DNA of 35,924 nucleotides from assembly GCA_023091735.1 (NCBI GenBank), contig JALKBU010000515.1, positions 1 to 35,924 on the forward strand. Direction: 5' to 3'. How positions within the stretch are numbered: the stretch's first letter is position 1; the number at the start of each line of letters is the position of its first letter. Under the pieces are notes generated by a model. The model did not search any database. It saw only the letters and a program-made list of their open reading frames with translations, and was not told where the DNA came from. Source of the DNA: Trichomonas tenax (Eukaryota; Parabasalia; Trichomonadida; Trichomonadidae). Of the stretch, positions 1-8,569 are shown in pieces. The position numbers and the translations under genes are program-made.

Positions 1-449
1 ATGCTGCATAGTAGCGCATACATTTATGCTGGAAATCGTATATTTTTGGACGATTTGTAATGCAAACAATGATTTGATAGATATATAGACTGTGCCACTT
101 ACACCACTGGATAGACAACTATCAATAAGTACATGAAAGTACTTTCAAATCGAAAAAATATTGTTCAGATAAAAAGTTATGAAGGTCGCGGGACTACACC
201 GCAGAAGGAAAAATACTGCCGGCATATTTATATGGTTGTGCGCATTGGCCTTAAAAAGGCTAATTCGAGCTATGGCATCAAGTTATTTGAACAATTTGAA
301 AAATACTTTTGGTATCACAACTAGTTGAAACTCCCAATTGAGGTTCTCATAGCTTGTAATATTCTTTATTTTTTTTTTAAAATAATTTTTATTTTTCGAG
401 ATAAATGTTGTTTTTATTTATTGCCTATAATATGTTTTGTAAGAGCATG
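1..449. other. Intergenic, no convincing gene
   Basis: AT-rich sequence with only two short open frames (about 62 codons each) that meet end to end and show no recognisable motif or coding-like composition. The last 15 bases belong to a direct repeat that also occurs on the far side of the adjacent inverted-repeat element. No RNA gene is seen. Confidence 0.6.
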
Positions 450-450
450 T
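436..450 (+). repeat. 15-bp direct repeat, left flank of MITE copy 1
   Basis: TTTGTAAGAGCATGT occurs here and again exactly at 769-783, on either side of the element. It may be a target-site duplication with slightly eroded junctions, or a local duplication, because three extra bases separate the right terminus from its copy. Confidence 0.6.
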
Positions 451-765
451 GCTGGGTATAATAAAGGGTCACGAAAAGTGACGTGCTTACATGGCAAATG
501 TATTTCATTTTGACATGTAAAATTGGTTTATTTATAAAGTATACATTTGCTAATCATTTGTAAGTTCAATTAAACTTGTTATAGCATCTGCAAATCTTAT
601 TAGAGAATCTATCAAGCTTGTTATAGTTCATTTCAAGCATGTTAGAGAGTCTATCAAGCTTAATAGAACACCTTTTGTTAAAATGGCAGACTTTACATGT
701 CAAAACATCGTTATAACTGCCATGTAAACACATCACTTTTTCGTAACTCTTTATTATACCCTACA
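450..765. mobile_element. MITE-like element, copy 1
   Basis: A 316-bp non-coding element bounded by inverted termini. The left end (450-496) opens TGCTGGGTATAATAAAG; the right end (718-765) reads TGTAGGGTATAATAAAG on the opposite strand, and the match continues to TTACATGGCA. A second nested inverted pair, TTTTGACATGTAAA at 508-521 and its complement at 692-705, lies inside, so most of the element can fold back on itself. The centre (about 570-670) consists of degenerate 21-nt repeats of the type TCAAGCTTGTTATAG. No transposase is present, so it would be non-autonomous. A related copy lies at 28918-29182. The superfamily cannot be assigned from the termini alone. Confidence 0.85.
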
Positions 766-2238
766 TGATTTGTAAGAGCATGTATGCAAAAATGCATTTA
801 AGTACAGGAAATAAAAATTTGATAAATTTTGTTGTGAAATGAATGAATATAACAAACCAGCATGTTTGAAATAAGCGTGTTAGTTGTATTCATGTCTTCA
901 ATTTGAAATTACTTGATGAATACTTTTTTTCGAATTATATTTTAGCGACAATGTATTAGTATCGTATCATTTCATGTTCTTCGTATCAGGTACATATTGG
1001 AGGTCCAATATATCAATATGTAATATTCGTCGAATGTTGAGATTCAAGTTTGATTTTGATCAATATGAAATAAATAAAGCCAATATCGTCTGTGATGTAA
1101 TGTAGTAGTGTCCTTTTTGTGATTTTTTATATGTAGCATGTAAAATATTGATAAGATAAAAAAAAATAAGTTAATGATTTTTCAAATGGTAAACATTAGT
1201 GCACGAACCAAATCAGTTATGGTATTAGGTACTGGCGCTGATGTTGGTGCCAGAAAATGGTGCCCCCAGAATGCGTATTCAGAGTGCCACACCTTCTGTT
1301 TGGAAGGAAGTAGGGTTTTTTGAGATCTGGAATTTTCCCACTTTTCTTCAAAATGCGCAACCCTAATTAAACCAATACTCACACATAGAACTAAAAAGAA
1401 AACAAAAGAACGGTAGAAGATATAAAATGGCTTTTTAGAGCCGAAACTTTAAAATTCGAACACATATACTATACCAAACAGTTCCTGCGCGGAAATGAAA
1501 ACATATAGAATATTCTTCATTGAAAAAATAAACACATTTTATCTGATATTTAGCAGTTTTAATGCCCATAGAATACATATAGAAGGAAAAAATCAACAAA
1601 ATAAAATTCCAAAAAGAAAATTCGAAATAACTTGATAATTAGACAATTTACATTATAAGAAAGCTATTAGCGCCAAAATCAGCTCTTTCAAAAATAATGA
1701 GTTTATGATTCAAAAAATAAGATATTTATGCTCTCTGAAGTGTATGAATGAATATGCCACAAAAAAATCAAAGTAATATTTCACTTCAAATAAAATGGTT
1801 CGAAAAAAATCAAAAAATCAAGATGTTCGTTAATTATACGCTAAGGTAATCTCAAAAAACGAAGAAAAAAGCAATGAATATTACGTGCTATCGTCTCCAT
1901 TTTTAAAATAACGCCTCAAATTTTTGAGAGGTTCAATGAAGGTTGAAATTTAATTGTCAAGCCGCTTTCGCTCTCAATAAAAATAACTTTCAAAATATCA
2001 GCTTAGAAGAGTATTGGATGCTTATATCCATTAGAAACAAAATTGCTGTTCAATTCTGATTTTTCTATGAGATTGAGAATGTGATAATTCGCAAGTTGCT
2101 ATAGCGATATTGAACAATAAGATTTTCAAGTTTTTTTGATTTTTAAAATCATATAGAATTAATTCAATATCACAATTAATTTGAAATAGAATTTTTTCAA
2201 TATAGAAAATTGGTAGGATTATTTGCTTATTTTCTTCA
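766..2238. other. Long intergenic region upstream of the Myb gene
   Basis: About 1.5 kb without a supportable gene. Most of it is A/T-rich with many A-runs, especially 1400-2200. The patch at 1200-1340 is visibly richer in G and C and contains a 66-codon open frame on the minus strand, but it has no recognisable motif. The final bases TTCTTCA before the Myb ATG could serve as an initiator but do not fit the TCA-pyrimidine form. Confidence 0.6.
769..783 (+). repeat. 15-bp direct repeat, right flank of MITE copy 1
   Basis: Exact match to 436-450. It begins three bases (TGA) after the outermost TACA of the element's right terminus. Confidence 0.6.
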
Positions 2239-2787
2239 ATGTCTTACAAAGAGATGAACATCGTGATGGCACAGAACGCCCAGAACAAGCGCGTCAAGAA
2301 CAAATTCACCATATCTGAGGACGCTGCTCTTCAGATGCTAGTTAAGAAGTATGGTGAACAGGATTGGTCAACAATTGCAAGAGTACTTAGAACAAAGAAC
2401 TCCCGTCAGTGCCACGACAGGTGGTTCTACTATCTTTCACCAAAGCTCAATCGTGGTCCATTTACAGAAGAAGAAGATATCAAGCTCATCCAGCTTGAAA
2501 AGAAATACGGCCAGCATTGGGTCAAGATTGCTAAGCATTTCAGCGGTCGTACAGATACACAGATAAAGAACAGATGGAACGTCCTCAAGAGAAGACTCGA
2601 AAACGACAAGGTAGTTGTTATTCCACAGTTTATCCCAACTCCACCTCCATTATTACCTCAGGCACAGCCAACCTTGGTTCAAAACCCGGTTCCGGTTAAC
2701 ATAAACATCAATCAGGGTTTATTCGAAAATACTTTTGACTTTGGAGATCTTGATGCAATGGATGATCCATTTGCAGCTGTCTTCTAA
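2239..2787 (+). CDS. Two-repeat Myb DNA-binding protein
   Basis: A 182-residue protein, probably a nuclear transcription factor. Two Myb (SANT-like helix-turn-helix) repeats fill residues 22-70 and 73-120. Repeat 1 has F23, W43 and W62 at the core aromatic positions; repeat 2 has F75, W94 and W113. This R2R3-like pair with a short tail is the usual architecture of the many small Myb proteins of trichomonads, some of which are known to bind promoter elements in Trichomonas vaginalis. The tail is proline-rich at 131-150 and ends in an acidic, aromatic patch at 161-182 that resembles an activation domain (inference). Three ATGs lie close together, at 2239, 2254 and 2266; all precede the first repeat, so the exact start is uncertain. 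It stands alone, with no operon partner. Target genes are unknown. Confidence 0.92.
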   Translation: MSYKEMNIVMAQNAQNKRVKNKFTISEDAALQMLVKKYGEQDWSTIARVLRTKNSRQCHDRWFYYLSPKLNRGPFTEEEDIKLIQLEKKYGQHWVKIAKHFSGRTDTQIKNRWNVLKRRLENDKVVVIPQFIPTPPPLLPQAQPTLVQNPVPVNININQGLFENTFDFGDLDAMDDPFAAVF

Positions 2788-3781
2788 GTAGATATATTAT
2801 TATTTATTCTTTTATTGTTATTTTATTCTTTTATTTATTATCTTAGTTTCTTGATAATTAAAGAAATGCTTCTCCATTTTCCATCCAAGGACCATCGAGC
2901 TAGATCCATCATATACCAAAAGTTCTACACAAAACTAGAAACAGAAGCAATAATTCAAAAGACAATCTCGCATATTATCATTACAAGTAGATCCAAATAT
3001 CAATGACATAGACAAACACACATCATTCGCTTAGTTCAAATTATATTTTAACCTTATTACTCATAAATTAGTAGAAATTGCGCTTCCTTAGATCATGCTC
3101 TACACATGCCATTACAGTGCTCGGTGTGTCATGACTTAATTCAAAGCGATTCAAAATGCAAAATTTTATATTCGAATCAATAGCTTGCGTGCATCCTTTT
3201 ACTCGATACAGAAATCAAAGGAATAACATTCGGCTGATCAAATAAGCAACAAATCGATTATGTTTGATCACAATGAACTGTTTTGGTTTTTCTCATGTTG
3301 ATTTTGTTCCATTAGCAATATATTGGAGTGCTCTCTTTGAGTTTCTCACTTATTGGCATTGAAACAAAGTTGATGCGTGAAAAATCTTATAATATTTGAA
3401 TGCAATACGTTTCTTATGACTAACAATGTGGCATTCGATAGCGCAATTCTGATTGCCACATTCTTAGGAAAAAAAAATGATGAAATTCGAATCAAATATT
3501 TCCTTATATGCTGCGAGTTAGTATGCATATAAGTTATAGTTAAGGAAAATGATAAGTTAGAGCTACAAAAAAACTCAAACACGCATTATTTCCACAAATC
3601 TTTCTATATATCTTTGTGGAACTCTGTAATATGCAATATATCACAAATTTTTAGTGTGTCTTGCTTATGCTTTATATGAAAACAATGATGATTTGAATCA
3701 ATTTTGATAGATATTTGTTTTTATTCTATATTTATTGAAGTGTATATATTACAAGGTAAACTAGCTGAGATAAGATTTGGA
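2788..3781. other. Intergenic between convergent Myb and hydrolase genes
   Basis: Nearly 1 kb where the two flanking genes end. It is AT-rich, and the short open frames inside are unremarkable. I see no RNA gene or repeat. Confidence 0.6.
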
Positions 3782-4654
3782 TCAGTCAAATTCAACATCT
3801 ACTCCCAACCAGTGGGCCAAGAATATTGTTGCATCCATGATCAATCGCTGTGGACGATCATCATTGGTTGATCCTGGAACTATATGTATCTGCTTTTCTT
3901 TGGTTGGCAGGGAATCGTATAAAATCTGTGAATTAGATGGTGGAATAAATTCATCATCATTTCCATGAATGAAAAACGTAGGCGTTGTACAAAAACTCGC
4001 AAGATCTATAATATTTAATGTTTCAACATCGAATTTTGTTTCTGATAAGATTTCTTCTCGAATCTTTGGCCATAGTTTGTCAAACATTTCATCAGGGACT
4101 TTCTTTTGATGCGCAATTCTCATGCACAGCTCTATTAGTGAGGAAAACGGAGTATCAGCGATAATTGCTTTAATATCTTTTCTTGTTGATGCAATAATAA
4201 AAGCTGTGACAGCACCCATCGCTCTTCCCCAGAACGCAATTTTCTCGCAGCCATATGTGTTCTGAATGACTTCAATAGCAAGAATTGCGTCTTGAGATTC
4301 AAAATGTCCGAGAGTGACATATTTTCCTCCACTACATCCGCATCCTGAGAAATCGAAACAGAAGACACTTATTCCGATAGGAAGAAAGAGAGACACACAA
4401 AATCTTCCTTCAAGCTGATTAGATGCATTTCCATGCATATAAATGATGCAAGGATATCCTTCAGCAGGTTTTGGTGCAGTGTAGAAAGATCCAACAATCG
4501 TTTCTCCTCGTAAATTTTGAAATGAAATATCTTTGCGCGTGATTTCTTCGAAACCTTCGATGATGAATTTGTGCGGCATGTCCTGCATCTTGTACTTCTC
4601 TCGTGATGGACGGATGATGCCTTTCTTTGCTAATGAAACTAATAATGACGTCAT
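3782..4654 (-). CDS. Alpha/beta-hydrolase-fold protein, catalytic residues lost
   Basis: A 290-residue protein of the serine hydrolase / S9-like alpha/beta-hydrolase superfamily. It shows the oxyanion-side motif YMHGNAS at 72-78, the strand and loop CFDFSGCGCSGG at 99-110, the nucleophile-elbow region FWGRAMG at 141-147, and the acid-loop HGNDDEFIPP at 230-239. In active relatives the elbow is GxSxG, often GRSMG; here the serine position is alanine (A145, codon GCG, one base from TCG). The acid D234 is kept. The catalytic histidine expected near 'GxH..RP' appears replaced (GSTNDDRP at 261-268). I infer a pseudoenzyme. The reading frame is intact and codon use looks normal, so it is not obviously a pseudogene. 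There is no signal peptide, so it is probably cytosolic. The gene is convergent with the Myb gene. Confidence 0.85.
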   Translation of the reverse strand: MTSLLVSLAKKGIIRPSREKYKMQDMPHKFIIEGFEEITRKDISFQNLRGETIVGSFYTAPKPAEGYPCIIYMHGNASNQLEGRFCVSLFLPIGISVFCFDFSGCGCSGGKYVTLGHFESQDAILAIEVIQNTYGCEKIAFWGRAMGAVTAFIIASTRKDIKAIIADTPFSSLIELCMRIAHQKKVPDEMFDKLWPKIREEILSETKFDVETLNIIDLASFCTTPTFFIHGNDDEFIPPSNSQILYDSLPTKEKQIHIVPGSTNDDRPQRLIMDATIFLAHWLGVDVEFD

Positions 4655-5216
4655 TTTTAGTCTCTTCCTATCGTTAAATTTGGAAATCTCCCGCTTTGGC
4701 TTTATCTGAGTCAGTTTTTATGAATGATTTCAGCAGCTACACAATAAAAATCTTGGAAAATCTTAGAACCTTATTTTATCATCAACATCACCATCATCCA
4801 CACATTGAGCCATAGAGACCAAATTCAAAAAGAAATCGTTTTATATTGAGAAATGATTAATTCAATTTTCCAAATTAAAGTGTTTCAATGTTCAATCTGA
4901 TAAATATTAACTCAGAAGCAGTTGGATTGGCTACCATTTCAATAAAAGCCCATTGTTAGCTTTCAGAATTGAAAGATGAATCTAATTAATAGAAGCACAT
5001 TTGTAAGCTTGGGATTTAGCTATGCTGGGACCAAATAGCAAAATAGAAATGTGAAATTCATAATAACTCGCCTTTTTTTTTAAAGAATTGATATCAAACT
5101 TCTTGTACATTACAATCTATGGTTTACTAACTGTTGCAAATGAAAAAGCGTTCACTTTTTTAGATATGAGGCGCAAAAATGACATTTTTTATTAATGAAG
5201 AAATGATCAAAGTTAA
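4655..5216. other. Intergenic upstream of the hydrolase gene
   Basis: 562 bp of AT-rich sequence holding the promoter side of the minus-strand hydrolase gene. No conserved motif stands out. It ends at the in-frame stop (5214-5216) that opens the first degenerate tandem copy. Confidence 0.55.
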
Positions 5217-5897
5217 AATGAAGCAATTTCTGAACTAAATGTTTCACTTGGTGATAATGTTGCCGAAAGCTATCTTCACTACACTGTATTTGATGATGCA
5301 CTATGGCAATTAGTGTTTTATCACAATACATTACTGAAAGTCGAGTAATTCAACCAAAACACAGCTTACAAGTTCTCCAGTCCGAACAAATACAGTGTTC
5401 TATACATGTTAGACACAAATCCAGATCGATACAAAATCAATGGAAAATACGAATTTATTTTGAATTATCCAGAACTTGTCGGCTCAAATAACCTCTCATA
5501 TATTAGATGGCGGCAGACACTATCACCAACTGTTCAAACAGAAAATACAACACGGAAAAATTCGAATGATCACTTTGTTTTAGGCTATGAAGCAGGCCTT
5601 AAACAAATTGGATTCAATGGCAATTGCTGGGGTGGATTAACACGCAATCAATTCCAGACCGAAAGTTATATAGATAGCTCTATAAATATAAATTATTGGT
5701 ATTTCGCTGTTGGCTCCACTGGGCATCTATACTATGGAAAGTTTCCTGACCCCTCCGACCATGTTTCAATCGTATCATTATTTGTGAGAGTAAATAAGAA
5801 AGTTTTTAAATATTGTGAAGTTACATGCAACACACAGAGATCTCCATTCAAAGGAGTTCAATTGTATCTTTTTTGTTTCATCTCTTTTGAATCATAA
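5217..5897 (+). pseudogene. Tandem paralogue A, unknown family, stop-interrupted
   Basis: This stretch translates in one frame as a relative of the next gene: upstream residues like YLHYTVFDDALWQLVFYH, then YSVLYMLD, a RWRQTLSPTVQTEN motif, and GYEA, WGGLT, W-Y-F-A-V-G-S segments. An in-frame TAA at 5346-5348 interrupts it, and there is no in-frame ATG between the previous stop (5214) and the conserved N-terminal part. The only ATG in frame downstream, at 5406, would remove about 60 conserved codons. I therefore call it a pseudogene, although a 163-residue product from 5406 remains possible. The RWRQT, GGL and WYFAVGS pattern suggests a compact beta-rich domain, but I do not recognise the family with certainty. 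Expression and function are unknown. Confidence 0.7.
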
Positions 5898-5995
5898 ACA
5901 TCTAGAATTGCGCCCTAAAAAATCATATTTCATTTCCAATAAGATATTGTATATTAGAAATAAAATCTGACATTTTTCTTTTTGTTGAGGTCTGA

Positions 5996-6682
5996 TTCAA
6001 TTTCATAAATGAAATATCCGATTTACACGTTTTCATTGGTGACGATGTTGACGAGGACTATCTCCACTACACGACATTCGATAATGCGCATTGGCAATTA
6101 ATATTTTACCACAGCACAGTCCAAAAGGTCGAATATTTCAACAAAACTAATGTTTATAATATCATCAGTCCTCACAGATACAGTGTCCTTTACATGTTAG
6201 ACAGATATCCCGAAAAATTCAAGATCAATGGAAAGTTCGAATTTTTATTGAATTATCCAGAAGTTGTTGGCTCTAATGGTCTCTCATACAACCGATGGCG
6301 ACAGACACTATCGCCAACCGTTCAAACAGAAAACGCAACACAGAAAAATTCTAATGATCACTATGTTCTCGGCTATGAAGCAGACCCTAAACAAATTGGA
6401 TTTACATCCAATTTATGGGGTGGTTTAACACTCTCTTCATACCCAACTGGGTCACTAATCGATGGTACAATAAATCATATAAATTGGTTTTATGCAATAG
6501 GTTCTTGGGGAATTAATAGTTATGGATCTTTTCCCGGTGCAATTTCTGCAGTAAAAACAGTCGCATTGTATGCACGAGTGAATAAAAATATCATAAAACA
6601 CGATGGAATTTCCTGCGTTAACCAGAGATATCCTTTCAATAGTGCTCAAATATATCTTTATAGTTTCATTTCTAATAAATGA
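5996..6682 (+). pseudogene. Tandem paralogue B, unknown family, lacks a start codon
   Basis: The open frame runs from just after a TGA at 5993-5995 to the stop at 6680-6682 without internal stops. It is clearly homologous to the copy about 0.8 kb upstream along its length, sharing NE-IS, DYLHYT-FD, YSVLYMLD, RWRQTLSPTVQTEN and WGGLT. No in-frame ATG precedes the conserved part; the first is at 6194 and would give 162 residues without about 66 conserved codons. Both copies carry an out-of-frame ATGAA at the equivalent place (5218 and 6009), suggesting that the start was lost by a frameshift before or after duplication. It is better preserved than copy A. Alternatives are translation from 6194, or a missing upstream exon, for which I see no splice motif. 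Confidence 0.65.
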
Positions 6683-7005
6683 TAAACACTGTTCATCGCG
6701 AACTTAAGGATCTCTGTTGCAATTTATTCGTTATTTTTTAGATTTAAAATGATTAACTTTTTGAACGATCATCATATAGATAGTTTTGCTGTACTTATAT
6801 AGACTCAGTTGATATGATTATGCATTTAGATATCGTGTTATGAAAATCAGTGTCAGTTTTTATGTTTAGTCGAAAAAAGTGGTTATTGGTAAATACTCCC
6901 AAACAAATTTTAATTTTTTCGATGCAAATAGATATATTTTCTGTTGCTATATACGAATATCCAAAAATTTCGTGTCTGACAGTTTTATCCAAAAAATGTA
7001 ACACA
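6683..7005. other. Intergenic upstream of the ankyrin pseudogene
   Basis: 323 bp of AT-rich sequence. An open frame runs through it into the ankyrin pseudogene, but the stretch before 7006 shows no ankyrin-family resemblance, so I treat it as leader or spacer. Confidence 0.5.
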
Positions 7006-8447
7006 ATGGCATCAAAGCAGAGTTGTGACTATTTATACGAAGAAATGTTTCAGAAATACTATTACGGCCGTCAACGGTATGATGGATCTATCTGATTCTG
7101 ATTTGGATATTTTAGCGAAAAGCATTAATATAAATACAAAATGATTTATCACGTGATCTACATGATTATCGACAGCTTAAGCAGCATAAACACAAAGAAT
7201 ATATCGCTGTATTGGCAATTGTTCAAGAAAATTCAAGATAAACAAAAAATAGATTAAATAACGATTTATTTTCGATCAGAGTTAAAGCTTTAATATCGAA
7301 ACATTACAATCTCGGATGGGAATCAAATGAATTCCAATCAGTTTCGATCAATGATCAATATTGGAGATTCATCAGCGAAACTCACTTTTGCATTTGATTT
7401 TAAATGATGACGTGTCACCTTTTCACGTTAAACTCGAGATGTAGTGCATCGATCCTGACTCGGAGGTTGACAACATGAGGCTCATAGAGTGGTGTGCATT
7501 ATACGGCTCTATTGAGTGCTTCAACTTCTTGGTATCAAAATCCGCCAAAATCACAAAAAGATGCTTCAAACAGAGCATTTTAGGAAGAAACGAACAAATA
7601 ATCAAAGCCCGTCAAGAAGTTTATGAACATCCAGATGATGTATGCATGGAAGCTGCTTTGTGTACATTGAACAACAAACTCGTTTATCAATTGAACAAAG
7701 AGCACAATTTAGAAATTCATTTATAATTTACCAGTGTTCTTACATGAATTATGCTTCAGAGAAGACAAATATCGTCTTTTTCTACCTTTCTGCATGTTTG
7801 GAATTCCAGATTTAACAATGGAAGTCGCTGAAAATGTTTCAAGCATCAATTATCAAGATGAAAACGAAACAAGAATTCTCCACAAATTGCACTATTTTAA
7901 CACAAAGTTTATCAACGAAATTTTAAATAAAGGTGCTGAGATCGAAATGAAAGAGATGAAAGGAGAGACACCGCTGATGATCAGCGCAAGAATGAACTGC
8001 ATCGATAACTTTGAATTCTTAATCAAGAAAGGAGCAAAAATCAACTCAACGAATAAACATGGATGGACATCTTTAATGATTTGCTGTGAAAGCGATCATG
8101 AAGAGATCGCAAAGATATTGATTGAACATGGTGCAGATACCAATACAGTAGCGAGAACATGGAAGCCTTTTGTTATCTGCTGTGAACATAATTCTACAAA
8201 AGTCGCAAAACTTTCGTTAGAAAAAGGTGTCAACTTTAATTTCCAATCAAGGGAAATGAACACTCCTTTAATGATCTGCTGCCAGAAGAATTATATCGAA
8301 CTTGCCAAAGATCTCATTGAAGAAGGCGCAGACACAAGATTAACGAATCTCGAAGGAAACACAGCTTTGATGATTTGCAACAAAAATAACTCAAATGAAA
8401 TCGCTCAAATGATTCAAACAAACACTGCAAGTTGCTGCCGAGTTTAG
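7006..8447 (+). pseudogene. Trichomonad ankyrin protein gene, multiply frameshifted
   Basis: The remains of one ankyrin gene are spread over several frames. An ATG at 7006 opens MASKQSCDYLYEEMFQKYY; the next frame from 7079 gives MDLSDSDLDILAKS; another gives QLKQHKHKEYIAVLAIVQEN; then, after stops and shifts, MRLIEWCALYGSIECFNFLV from 7475, and finally 7734-8447 with about five ankyrin repeats (GETPLMISARMN, GWTSLMICCESDH, NTPLMICCQKNY and NTALMICNKNN units). The order matches the trichomonad layout of a helical DUF3447-type N-terminus followed by C-terminal ankyrin repeats. At least four disabling changes are needed to explain it, including a shift near 7727 between the last two blocks. The repeat block could still be translated from an internal ATG, but I judge the locus dead. 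It is convergent with the dynein gene, 122 bp apart. Confidence 0.85.
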
Positions 8448-8509
8448 CATCTTCAAAATCTTTTTTCAATTGCACACAGTGTTTGAGTTAAAACTTTTTT
8501 TTGATATTC

Positions 8510-8533
8510 AAAAAAAAAAAAAAAAAAAAAAAA
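8510..8533 (+). repeat. Poly-A tract of 24 bases
   Basis: An uninterrupted A run between the ends of the ankyrin pseudogene and the minus-strand dynein gene (T run on the dynein strand, beyond its stop). It is probably a slippage-prone homopolymer; its length may vary between isolates or assemblies. Confidence 0.9.
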
Positions 8534-8569
8534 TTGATGATTTTCAATAACATAAATAACAAATATAAT

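Noticed and set aside
133..513. Two short plus-strand open frames
   Set aside because: They meet end to end without any recognised motif, and the second runs into the MITE terminus; likely chance.
1182..1382. Minus-strand 66-codon frame in a GC-richer patch
   Set aside because: It reads like non-coding DNA, and there is no family match; the patch is mentioned under the intergenic entry only.
8510..8533. Poly-A tract as the tail of a retroposed gene
   Set aside because: The ankyrin pseudogene upstream has frameshifts typical of in-place decay, and I see no flanking target-site duplication.
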